Assembly (NCBI GenBank): GCA_027347685.1
Contig: DAIEQM010000049.1
Location: forward strand, 1-13,621
DNA: 13,621 nucleotides
From: UBA5941 sp021824385
GTDB lineage: Bacteria; Patescibacteriota; Microgenomatia; UBA8517
Direction: 5' to 3'
Positions 1 to 6,354 of the stretch are shown here, piece after piece. The notes beneath the pieces were generated by a model. The model saw only the letters and a list, made by a program, of their open reading frames with translations, did not search any database and was not told the origin of the DNA. A program made the translations under genes and the position numbers. How positions within the stretch are numbered: position 1 is the stretch's first letter; each line of letters starts with the position of its first letter.

Positions 1-231
1 AACGACAGCAGCAGTTCGTGGAAGCAATGAAAAACTTAGTGCTTGAGCCGCGCTTATTCGTTGGCTCAATGTTTCAGGGCTGTTATCTTTGAGGATTGGG
101 AATTTATCGCTTCCAGGAAGATCTCGAGCCTCAAAGGCCCACTTATCATAATGAGCAGACAAATCCTTAGAAGGAATACTTTTCGTATTTGTTAAGTTAT
201 CGTAGATCTCTTGTGCGCTTCGTCCTGCCAT
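1..231 (-). CDS. Unknown protein, N-terminal 77 residues (partial, runs off left edge)
   Basis: An open frame of 77 codons starts at the ATG at 231-229 and stays open to the first base, so the gene continues outside the window. The protein begins MAGRSAQEIYDNL and is polar and probably helical (KDLSAHYDKWAFEARDLPG, then a Ser/Ala-rich stretch); there is no signal peptide and no membrane segment in the visible part. The start lies 3 bases after the VirB4 stop codon (TAA at 237-235), so it is the fourth gene of the PrgI/TraC-like/VirB4 operon and probably works with that machine. Like the PrgI and TraC-like genes it starts in a CATATG context without a clear Shine-Dalgarno site. I do not recognise the family and assign no function. 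The reading frame is confident, because spacing and continuity fit an operon gene. Confidence 0.75.
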   Translation of the reverse strand, partial: MAGRSAQEIYDNLTNTKSIPSKDLSAHYDKWAFEARDLPGSDKFPILKDNSPETLSQRISAAQALSFSLLPRTAAVV

Positions 232-234
232 ATG

Positions 235-2124
235 TTATTTCATTTGTCCGACAATTCCTGCTACATTCGCCGCATTATCTGACTGCGGGGCCGTAAATGC
301 AGCCTTGTTTTTAACATCCATCAAGTCTTGTGGCTTTGTGGTGACAAATTCATATTCTTCCGGAGAGGCTACAACGCGAATTGGTGCGTGATGAGGGCCT
401 GCAAATAAAATTCCCTCTCCGGTGCCTGCTGCCAGAAGTAATTGCTTTTCTCCTTGTGACAAGTAAAACGTTTCAGTAATACGATCAATTGCGGCAGGGG
501 ATTGTTTCAAGAGAAGCCGCATTGCAGAGTTTGTCACCACTGCTTTTCCAATGTCTTGTGACAAAAAGTCCTCCACGTCTTGAGTAATGGTTGTAAGACC
601 CAAATAATATTTACGTGCGCGTTTTACAATTGACCACAAGAACGCCGCAGTGTCTTCATATCTCATCATGTGCCAGGCCTCGTCAACCACCAGGAGCCTC
701 TTTTTAATATCACGTCGTACCTTAGTCCAAATAAAATCAAGAATGATAAACATAGCAATCGGGCGGAGTGTGTCTTGAATATCTCGGACAGAAAAGGTGG
801 TAAAAGGATTTGAAATATTGATGTTTGTTTGCTGATCAAAAATACCCACATAACTTCCCTTTACATATTTTTCAATGCGGGAAGCAAGGTCAATGGCTTC
901 CACTGTTTCCATACCAATAAGGGCTTTGTAGAGGTCTTCAATCAATGGTGGTTCTTTGTCTTGGGTGTCTGGGTCCATGGTAATACCCTTGGCGCGGTAC
1001 GCGTTTATCAGTGCTCGATCTAAGAGTGCCTCTTGGCTTGCATTGAGTTCTCCCATGATGACTTTAAACAATGAATGAAGGGTCAAAATTTTAAGTCCCA
1101 GTTGGTTCTCTCCTTTTTCGTAAATTTGAGACAAATCAAATGGATTAATTTTAGAAGGGGAGCTAAAGCTAAACGCAATGTATTCGCCACCCACAGCTTC
1201 GGTAATGGCTCGATATTCATTTTCAGGATCAATAACAATAATTTCAGCTCCCATCATAAGGGATCGTAAACTCTCAAGCTTCACAAAGAAAGATTTTCCT
1301 GCACCAGAAGTTGCAAAAACAGTAAGGTTACTATTTTCCAAACTAAAACGATCAAAAATAATGAACGAATCGTTTTGGGCGTTTATTCCGTATAAAATAC
1401 CCGTATCACTTGAAAGCTCTGCAGTGGTAAATGGAAATGTTGTTGCCAGAGAAGTGGTATCCATGTTTCGAGTAATGGTCAAAACATCCTTGCCAAATGG
1501 TGCTGAAGAGAGGAATCCTTTTTGATGGTCGAGTGTTGCGTGCTTTGAAACAATCAACACCGAGCCAAGCGTTGACTCAATACGTCGCGTAATACTATTT
1601 AGTTCGTCTTCGCTCGCGGCCGGAATAGTAATATAAAAACTGTATTGATAAAAACGCTCAATACCTTTAATAAGCTGCTCTTGGAGCACTTTTGCGTCTT
1701 CCAGTTTTGCCTCTGTTCCCGGATTTACAATTTTCCCTCGTTGAATATCCGTTGACATTTCAGCCTCCATTTCAGTAATTTTCCGACGAAGTTCATCAAG
1801 TACTGTGCGCCCTTCAACGGGGTAAATATAAAATGAAATGTCGAGGCTGTGATCGAAGTTAACCACTGGCTCAAGCCATCCAGGAACGACAAAGCGAGGA
1901 TATCCGGCGACAAAGAGAGTCCTAAAATACACTTTTCCAATACGAATGTTGTCAAAGTTTACTTCAATGTCTTGGGGAGCAACCACATCGGCAATGGTGA
2001 GCGTTTTGTCTCTTTTGAGAGCCTCCACTGGATCGCCAAAATCAGGGCGATCAGGGGAAGTAGTTTCCACCGGTTTTACGGCGGGTGCTGCTACGGGACT
2101 AGTGATAGGTGTTGTTGGTTTCAT
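235..2124 (-). CDS. virB4: VirB4/TraC-family T4SS ATPase
   Basis: 629-residue cytoplasmic ATPase that, in known type IV secretion systems, powers pilus assembly and substrate transfer at the inner membrane. Visible motifs: Walker A ATSGAGKS at residues 271-278, followed by the typical IVIDPENEY stretch at 296-304; Walker B LLVVDEAW at 477-484; then TTITQDVEDFL at 511-521, the conserved post-Walker-B Thr/Gln segment of VirB4/TraC proteins. Residues 50-215 form the alpha/beta N-terminal region with a charged, coiled-coil-like helix around 105-155. Residues 1-30 are a Pro/Thr-rich tail. The ATG at 2124-2122 overlaps the stop of the TraC-like gene (ATGA), so translation is probably coupled; an AAGAAG stretch lies just upstream. 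VirB4 proteins are often near 800 residues; here another domain is encoded by the preceding gene. All catalytic motifs look intact. Confidence 0.95.
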   Translation of the reverse strand: MKPTTPITSPVAAPAVKPVETTSPDRPDFGDPVEALKRDKTLTIADVVAPQDIEVNFDNIRIGKVYFRTLFVAGYPRFVVPGWLEPVVNFDHSLDISFYIYPVEGRTVLDELRRKITEMEAEMSTDIQRGKIVNPGTEAKLEDAKVLQEQLIKGIERFYQYSFYITIPAASEDELNSITRRIESTLGSVLIVSKHATLDHQKGFLSSAPFGKDVLTITRNMDTTSLATTFPFTTAELSSDTGILYGINAQNDSFIIFDRFSLENSNLTVFATSGAGKSFFVKLESLRSLMMGAEIIVIDPENEYRAITEAVGGEYIAFSFSSPSKINPFDLSQIYEKGENQLGLKILTLHSLFKVIMGELNASQEALLDRALINAYRAKGITMDPDTQDKEPPLIEDLYKALIGMETVEAIDLASRIEKYVKGSYVGIFDQQTNINISNPFTTFSVRDIQDTLRPIAMFIILDFIWTKVRRDIKKRLLVVDEAWHMMRYEDTAAFLWSIVKRARKYYLGLTTITQDVEDFLSQDIGKAVVTNSAMRLLLKQSPAAIDRITETFYLSQGEKQLLLAAGTGEGILFAGPHHAPIRVVASPEEYEFVTTKPQDLMDVKNKAAFTAPQSDNAANVAGIVGQMK

Positions 2125-2816
2125 TCTTCTTCTTTTACTTCAGGTAGTTCTTTGACGGCTTCTACACTTGGATTGTAAATATCGTAATACAAGTGTATCA
2201 GCTCAGATCGGTTGAGCTGTACTGCTTTTAGGCCAAGTCGTGCACATTGTTTGATTAAGTGATCACGCTTTGGGTAGAGAATTGTTTTTACTTTTTTCAA
2301 AATATAATCTTCGGTGTAGGGAAGAGGTCCGTCCTTTTTCATTCCAGGAATAAGACCTTTACTAAATCCAAGCTCCAAAGGTGAAAAAGGAATAATCAAG
2401 AAAAATCGTTTTCCAAGCACATTCCGTTTTCGAATCGTTTCAGAAATAAAAGTTTTGTAATTCACCATGAGCGCCTTCAATTTTGGGTTCTCCATTTTTC
2501 CAATTTTCTCATCCAAATAGGCCAAATAGCTTCCAATGTCTTTTCTCTGTGTTCGAACGCTAATTTGTGTCGCAAACGAAAGTGAATTAATCATCGCAGC
2601 AAACGCAGCAATGACTGCTTCTTGTTCTCGTTCAGACAATAATCCAAAGTTCAGTGAAGAAGTTTCAAGGATTATTGCAGCTCCACCATCTTTATACATA
2701 ACAATATCGTCGAGAATATCGGCCACAGGGACAGCATCCTGTGTTGTGCGCACAATCGGCACATCAGGTGTATTTAAAAGTGGTATTTTTGCAAATATTT
2801 TGTCAATTACTGCCAT
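2121..2816 (-). CDS. TraC-like domain protein (separate VirB4 partner)
   Basis: 231-residue soluble protein resembling the TraC-like domain proteins found between PrgI and VirB4 in Candidate Phyla Radiation and some Gram-positive T4SS loci. The features that suggest this are an N-terminal strand-rich segment (residues 23-58, ending in LETSSLNFGLLSEREQEA), a long helical middle (60-135), the KRFFLIIPFSPLE strand at about 136-148, and the C-terminal GLKAVQLNRSELIHLYYDIY segment at 195-214. No membrane segment, Walker motif or signal peptide is present. The ATG at 2816 lies 5 bases after the PrgI stop and the TGA overlaps the VirB4 start by 4 bases. Role inferred: an assembly or regulatory domain for the ATPase, comparable with the N-terminal part of full-length VirB4/TraC. 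The C-terminus is acidic (VKEEE). No Shine-Dalgarno site is evident. Confidence 0.8.
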   Translation of the reverse strand: MAVIDKIFAKIPLLNTPDVPIVRTTQDAVPVADILDDIVMYKDGGAAIILETSSLNFGLLSEREQEAVIAAFAAMINSLSFATQISVRTQRKDIGSYLAYLDEKIGKMENPKLKALMVNYKTFISETIRKRNVLGKRFFLIIPFSPLELGFSKGLIPGMKKDGPLPYTEDYILKKVKTILYPKRDHLIKQCARLGLKAVQLNRSELIHLYYDIYNPSVEAVKELPEVKEEE

Positions 2817-2821
2817 ATGTG

Positions 2822-3955
2822 TTACGCCTGAGGCGTTGTTTCTGTTTTATTTTCTTTTGATCGTATTGCCATTGGTTCTACAATTGCGCCATGCATTTCA
2901 AAGTTAACTGGCTCAAAAGTGAGACCTTCCTTTTCAATATTCATTTGGTACGATCCACTGGGAAGCGGAGTAACAATCATAAAATGTCCTGCTTTATTTG
3001 TCTTCAACGCTCGGACGGGGCGGCCTTGAAAATCTTTAACTTCCAAAATTGCGCCTTCCACAATTTTGTTTTGAGCATCCATCACCTGTCCCACAATAAC
3101 ATTGGGAATAGTTGCAGGAGAAGGAGGAGCTGCATCGGGTGAAAATTGCACCTGAATACCACCGGTATTTGAATGAGTTTGCGTTGGTATGAGTGTAGTG
3201 GAATTATCTATTTTAGGAAGTGGAGCAACGGGGGCCGTTGATTCAGCAACAAATCCCGCCTTTGGGGTAGAAATATTTGGGGTCACCGGGGTGGCAACAA
3301 ACAGTGTTCCCGCTTTGGGAGCAGGGGCTGTGTATGAAACAACGGGAGCTGTTTTTGCTGCTGCTGAAAGTATTTGAGCTTGTGTTGAACTGACTTGGGG
3401 AGCTGAATTAGTGCTTATTGCAGAAACAGGAACCGTTTGTGGAACAGGAGTTGCATCACTCACGGGTGCAATGGGAGCAGGTACTGGAGGTGTAACTGGT
3501 GCTGGTTTAGCGAGTGGGTTAAAAAGATTCGTAATGTTCGAAAGAAACGTCGTTTCCTTTGTTTCCATTTTTGAAACAGAAACATCAGTGTGTGCAACAG
3601 GGCTCGTTGGGTTTGCGATAGGAGGAGCGGATACAGCCGCAGTGCTCGCAAAATAAGAAACATTACTGTCTTTCTTCCATCGGTAGAGGGTTGGTCCATA
3701 CACCGCTCTAAAAAAAGCTGAAATCCATTCTTCCAATGGGCGCTCTTGCAAAGGAAGAAATGCAAATGCGGCACCTGCAATAACAAAAATAATAATCAGA
3801 GGCCACTTAAAAAGAGAAGGGAGGGGAGTTGCATAAATAACAAGCGCAAGGATTGCTCCTGCCGCAAGTTGGAAAAACTGTTTTAAGGTCATGTCACCCA
3901 CCAGTCGAAACTGGTAAGAACTAATTTGTTGGGGAACTGGGTGTTGTTCAAACAT
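2822..3955 (-). CDS. prgI: PrgI-family membrane protein with C-terminal carboxypeptidase-regulatory-like domain
   Basis: 377 residues in three parts. Residues 1-95 match the PrgI family: a short basic/polar head (VPQQISSYQFRLVGDMTLKQ), two closely spaced membrane segments (about 28-44 and 50-68), then a conserved-looking tail with LQERPLEEWI and YGPTLYRWKK. Residues 100-280 are a Pro/Ala/Thr/Val-rich linker, probably disordered. Residues 283-365 look like a carboxypeptidase regulatory-like beta-sandwich: VGQVMDAQNKIVEGAILEV, then the T-x-x-x-G-x-F and LPSGSYQMNIEKEGL blocks. PrgI proteins are small inner-membrane partners of VirB4 in T4SS, so the short core fits and the long extension is extra. 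It is the first gene of its operon, 5 bases upstream of the TraC-like gene. The start at 3955 sits in a CATATG context with no clear Shine-Dalgarno site. Confidence 0.85.
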   Translation of the reverse strand: MFEQHPVPQQISSYQFRLVGDMTLKQFFQLAAGAILALVIYATPLPSLFKWPLIIIFVIAGAAFAFLPLQERPLEEWISAFFRAVYGPTLYRWKKDSNVSYFASTAAVSAPPIANPTSPVAHTDVSVSKMETKETTFLSNITNLFNPLAKPAPVTPPVPAPIAPVSDATPVPQTVPVSAISTNSAPQVSSTQAQILSAAAKTAPVVSYTAPAPKAGTLFVATPVTPNISTPKAGFVAESTAPVAPLPKIDNSTTLIPTQTHSNTGGIQVQFSPDAAPPSPATIPNVIVGQVMDAQNKIVEGAILEVKDFQGRPVRALKTNKAGHFMIVTPLPSGSYQMNIEKEGLTFEPVNFEMHGAIVEPMAIRSKENKTETTPQA

Positions 3956-3984
3956 ATGAAAAAAGTGTCACTAAAAAATCTAAT

Positions 3985-3993
3985 AGTGTACCA
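3985..3993 (-). promoter_or_regulatory. Possible extended -10 promoter for the PrgI-VirB4 operon
   Basis: Read on the minus strand this is TGGTACACT, matching the TGn extension plus a -10-like TACACT, about 30 bases before the PrgI start. No good -35 hexamer is placed 16-18 bases upstream, so the call rests on the extended -10 alone. The 100-base gap downstream of the terminator at 4057-4077 must hold the operon promoter, since that terminator separates it from the zinc-finger gene. Confidence 0.3.
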
Positions 3994-4056
3994 CCTCCAT
4001 CATCTCTTGTGTGAAGCCAATATTCAAGGAGCAGCAGTTTTCACAAAAAAATTAAA

Positions 4057-4077
4057 CCCGATACTTGTAGTATCGGG
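4057..4077 (-). terminator. Bidirectional intrinsic terminator after the zinc-finger gene
   Basis: A perfect 9-bp inverted repeat, CCCGATACT at 4057-4065 and AGTATCGGG at 4069-4077, closes a 3-base loop. On the minus strand it is followed by a T-rich tract (complement of the A-run at 4045-4051, after TTTAA), and it begins 9 bases after the zinc-finger stop codon. On the plus strand it is followed by CTTTTTT, so it could work in either direction, but no plus-strand gene needs it. Confidence 0.85.
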
Positions 4078-4086
4078 CTTTTTTGT

Positions 4087-4293
4087 TTACCCACCTGATT
4101 TATAGGTGTGATTTTCTTTGTCAGCACCACAATTTTCGCAGAACTGACCATTTTGATAGTTATATTTCCGGCATTTACTGCATTGCCACCACTTGTTGTT
4201 TGGGCGTTGTGATGAATGTGTGGCGCAACGAGGATTTGTGCAAGTCATGCTTTTATCATCGTTCCACTGATAACAAACGGTACATCTCCACAC
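4087..4293 (-). CDS. Small protein with two RanBP2-type zinc fingers
   Basis: 68 residues, almost entirely two tandem zinc modules. The second fits the RanBP2-type consensus exactly: W36-x-C38-x2-C41-x3-N45-x6-C52-x2-C55. The first fits except for its last spacing: W2-x-C4-x2-C7-x3-N11-x6-C18-x4-C23. The linker between them (24-34) is polar and the C-terminus is a short basic tail. In known proteins this fold binds single-stranded RNA or ubiquitin; in bacteria the ligand is mostly unknown, so the role here (RNA or protein adaptor) is inference. The start is a GTG at 4293-4291, chosen because an AGGAG site sits 7 bases upstream and the first finger's Trp is residue 2. It is 12 bases after the tail-anchored protein gene and shares its transcript, which ends at the hairpin 4057-4077. 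Confidence 0.85.
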   Translation of the reverse strand: MWRCTVCYQWNDDKSMTCTNPRCATHSSQRPNNKWWQCSKCRKYNYQNGQFCENCGADKENHTYKSGG

Positions 4294-4300
4294 GAGACTA

Positions 4301-4307
4301 CTCCTTT
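4301..4307 (-). promoter_or_regulatory. Strong ribosome binding site deciding the GTG start of the zinc-finger gene
   Basis: On the minus strand AAAGGAG lies 7 bases before the GTG at 4293-4291 and overlaps the TAA stop (4308-4306) of the upstream gene. It supports GTG as the start over the downstream ATG in another frame, and suggests stop-coupled translation of the pair. Confidence 0.75.
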
Positions 4308-5160
4308 AACGACTAAAAATCGGTTGTAAAACAAGCAAAACTACGACGATGGCTATGAGAAGGAGGGCAATGTTTTTGACATCCTCCCAGGGGATATCTT
4401 GCGATGAATTCGAACTGGTATCAGTATCTTCGGTTTCAGCCATTGGCTTCTCGACAATCGTTGGTATTGGTTTTTGTTTTGTAACCGAAATTTTGTATTT
4501 GACCCGATCTGACAGCGCCGTCTCGTAAAGCTCCTCAACAGCTGTTGCTGAACCATTCGGATCGGTTTTGAACCGGTCGAAAAAGATATCTACAGCCCCA
4601 TATCCTAAGGAAGCAATAGACATTGCCTCAGGAAACCGGACAGTACTCAAGAACGGACAAACCTCTAGAACCATTATTCTGGTCATCCATACTGAAAAAC
4701 CATAGTCTTCGGTTCTAATCCTTCTTTGATACGTAGATACTAAATCTTTTGCAGCAGCCACAACAGGCGCCGCCTTACGGTTCACTTTCCACGTCTCTAC
4801 CGCAAAATCGACGAGCGCTGAAGAGATAGAGGAAGTGTCAATTTTTGTTTCGTGCGAGAACAAAGACTCTTCTGCTACTCCGAAAAGAACATATCGAGCG
4901 AGAAATGCCTCTGAATCATTACGAATACACTGTTCTGCAAGCTCTTTCGCGCGCTTACCATTCTTTTGATGCATATAAGCAAATGCTTGATACGCTCTCG
5001 CAGTGTTGCGATCAACTGAGATTGTTGCTGTTTGCTCTGCGAGAATCGCGTATTTGAGCATTTTTTCAAGCGAGTCTTGCTTGTTTGAAGAACTTTCTGA
5101 AAAGTAAGTCCTCTCTGCTTTGGAATACTCGTCCATGTAATCTTGAAATGTGCGTGCCAT
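4306..5160 (-). CDS. C-tail-anchored helical-repeat (TPR-like) protein, unknown function
   Basis: 284 residues. Residues 28-100 look like TPR-type antiparallel helices (LEKMLKYAILAEQT, then ARAYQAFAYMHQKNGKRAKELAEQ split over two helices); residues 115-225 continue mostly helical. Residues 226-258 are a Pro- then Asp/Ser/Thr-rich flexible linker, and 262-279 form a single strongly hydrophobic membrane segment followed by only a few residues (PIFSR). There is no N-terminal signal, so the bulk should be cytoplasmic and tethered by its C-terminus. The ATG at 5160 is supported by GGAGA 5 bases upstream and by a consensus promoter. It is co-transcribed with the zinc-finger gene. TPR-like folds usually bind proteins, so a membrane-bound scaffold is a reasonable guess; I do not recognise the family. 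Confidence 0.85.
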   Translation of the reverse strand: MARTFQDYMDEYSKAERTYFSESSSNKQDSLEKMLKYAILAEQTATISVDRNTARAYQAFAYMHQKNGKRAKELAEQCIRNDSEAFLARYVLFGVAEESLFSHETKIDTSSISSALVDFAVETWKVNRKAAPVVAAAKDLVSTYQRRIRTEDYGFSVWMTRIMVLEVCPFLSTVRFPEAMSIASLGYGAVDIFFDRFKTDPNGSATAVEELYETALSDRVKYKISVTKQKPIPTIVEKPMAETEDTDTSSNSSQDIPWEDVKNIALLLIAIVVVLLVLQPIFSR

Positions 5161-5198
5161 TTAAATCTCCAATCATACAGCCTATAAACGGTTTGTCG

Positions 5199-5227
5199 AT
5201 TATATCCCATAGATACAAACATCTCAA
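5199..5227 (-). promoter_or_regulatory. Sigma70-type promoter for the tail-anchored/zinc-finger operon
   Basis: Minus strand: -35 TTGAGA (5227-5222), 17-base spacer, -10 TATAAT (5204-5199), a near-perfect housekeeping promoter. It lies between the upstream terminator (5253-5279) and the ATG at 5160. The predicted start of transcription near 5192 leaves a leader of about 30 bases that contains the GGAGA ribosome site (5170-5166). Confidence 0.85.
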
Positions 5228-5252
5228 CTCCACTCTATTTCGCCAAAAAAAT

Positions 5253-5279
5253 CACCTCGGCATGTATAACGCCGAGGTG
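5253..5279 (-). terminator. Intrinsic terminator after the J-like membrane protein gene
   Basis: A perfect 9-bp inverted repeat, CACCTCGGC at 5253-5261 and GCCGAGGTG at 5271-5279, with a 9-base loop. On the minus strand it is followed by a run of seven T (complement of 5245-5251) and starts 6 bases after the stop codon at 5286. It also has a T-run (5280-5284) on the plus strand. It isolates this gene from the next promoter at 5199-5227. Confidence 0.85.
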
Positions 5280-5285
5280 TTTTTG

Positions 5286-6248
5286 TTAGTTACCACATTC
5301 ATAACGGGCTGACTGCCCATTTTGAACGGTATCGATGTAATCGAGAGTTACCGTGTTAACGGACCGAAATTCTTCGGAAACTCGTTTTGTTTTATTGGGA
5401 TTGAGTTTTATGCTTTGTCCATCTACCTTCCAATAGACTAAGATGTTAAAACTGGCACTTCCAATCCAATCTGGAACTGGGTCAATCCACACTTCTGTCT
5501 TGGAATGATGAATTAGTCCTTGTATGCTTTCACACAAACTGTTTCCATCAAGCGATTGGTTCGTTGCAGTTGGTGGTACATCCAATGCGTGTGCATCACC
5601 TGAAACGGCGAGCGTCTTTTGAATGGTCAGCACGTTTCCGGCACTGTTCCCAATACTGTTAATGATGTCTTGTGGCCCTCTGATAACTGGGCTCAAGATT
5701 GTCTGCAATCCGAGAACAACGGCAATGGCACCTGCAAGGACAGCACCTACTATAATGGCTGTGCGTTTTTTGTTAGCCCCTTTCTTCAGAAAGCTATACA
5801 AAACAATGATCACAGCAGGGATTAGTAAATAGGCAACCGTGGAGATGATTGAACCTCCAAGGCCAAACCTTGCAAATACGCTGCAATATCCAAAGAGAAG
5901 AACCAAAACGACCAAACATGTTGCAATTCCCCGCACCGTTATTGGCTTGTCGCTCGGCTTTCTAGTAGAACCCACTGGCTCGACAGGAGCTTCTTCTTGC
6001 TCTTCAACGGGCTCAGTTTCTGCTTCTGCAGTGGTTGTTATTTCATCAACAGTATCCATTTCCGGGACGCCTATTCGCTGCTTATCATAGGCGAGCTTCA
6101 GCGTGTCATCCATCAGGACTCGGTATGCTTCTTCAACTATTGCTGTTTTTGAACGTATACGGTTGTACTGAGCAATAATTTGCGGTTTACTAAAATTAGG
6201 CTCAGCACCCAGTATTTTATAGTAGTCAACATTTGGATCAAAGTTCAC
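5286..6248 (-). CDS. Three-pass membrane protein with HPD-less J-domain-like N-terminus
   Basis: 320 residues. Residues 8-60 look like a shortened J domain: helix I DYYKILGAEP, a helix II IIAQYNRIRSK, then directly a helix III/IV pattern VEEAYRVLMDDTLKLAYDKQ. The His-Pro-Asp loop that stimulates Hsp70 is missing, so ordinary DnaJ co-chaperone activity is unlikely. Residues 64-97 are an acidic Glu/Thr/Val/Pro-rich linker. Three membrane segments follow at about 105-121, 131-153 and 163-183. The C-terminal 135 residues form a soluble domain with two cysteines (239 and 318), probably outside the membrane if the N-terminus is cytoplasmic. The start is a GTG at 6248-6246, chosen for the AGGGAG site 5 bases upstream and because DYYKILG then sits near the N-terminus. 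It has its own promoter and terminator. Function unknown. Confidence 0.85.
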   Translation of the reverse strand: MNFDPNVDYYKILGAEPNFSKPQIIAQYNRIRSKTAIVEEAYRVLMDDTLKLAYDKQRIGVPEMDTVDEITTTAEAETEPVEEQEEAPVEPVGSTRKPSDKPITVRGIATCLVVLVLLFGYCSVFARFGLGGSIISTVAYLLIPAVIIVLYSFLKKGANKKRTAIIVGAVLAGAIAVVLGLQTILSPVIRGPQDIINSIGNSAGNVLTIQKTLAVSGDAHALDVPPTATNQSLDGNSLCESIQGLIHHSKTEVWIDPVPDWIGSASFNILVYWKVDGQSIKLNPNKTKRVSEEFRSVNTVTLDYIDTVQNGQSARYECGN

Positions 6249-6253
6249 GATAT

Positions 6254-6259
6254 CTCCCT
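6254..6259 (-). promoter_or_regulatory. Ribosome binding site for the GTG start of the J-like protein
   Basis: AGGGAG on the minus strand, 5 bases before the GTG at 6248-6246. It is the reason for preferring this GTG over any downstream start. Confidence 0.7.
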
Positions 6260-6285
6260 GTTTAGACTATTTTGACGTACAGGAA

Positions 6286-6314
6286 ATTATAACACTATAA
6301 GTCTTTTTTATCAA
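6286..6314 (-). promoter_or_regulatory. Sigma70-type promoter for the J-like membrane protein
   Basis: Minus strand: -35 TTGATA (6314-6309), 17-base spacer, -10 TATAAT (6291-6286). Transcription would start near 6279, about 30 bases before the GTG start. It is back-to-back with the plus-strand promoter at 6326-6354; the two -35 elements are only 11 bases apart. Confidence 0.8.
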
Positions 6315-6325
6315 ACACAAAGCAC

Positions 6326-6354
6326 TTGATTTAAGCCCATAATTATGGTATAGT
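6326..6354 (+). promoter_or_regulatory. Sigma70-type promoter for the 883-residue protein
   Basis: Plus strand: -35 TTGATT (6326-6331), 17-base spacer, -10 TATAGT (6349-6354). The start of transcription is expected near 6361, just at the 8-base palindrome TTCTAGAA (6362-6369), which could be an operator although nothing else supports that. Confidence 0.75.

Noticed and set aside
3189..3656. Gly/Ala/Thr/Val-rich open frames on the plus strand
   Set aside because: They are the antisense of the Pro/Ala/Thr-rich linker of the PrgI gene; the biased composition keeps the opposite frame open. No promoter or ribosome site serves them.
3901..3914. CCAGT/ACTGG inverted repeat with a TTCG loop on the coding (minus) strand
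   Set aside because: Only 5 bp, closed by a U-A pair, and inside the PrgI coding sequence where the codons are needed for the conserved head. Probably chance.
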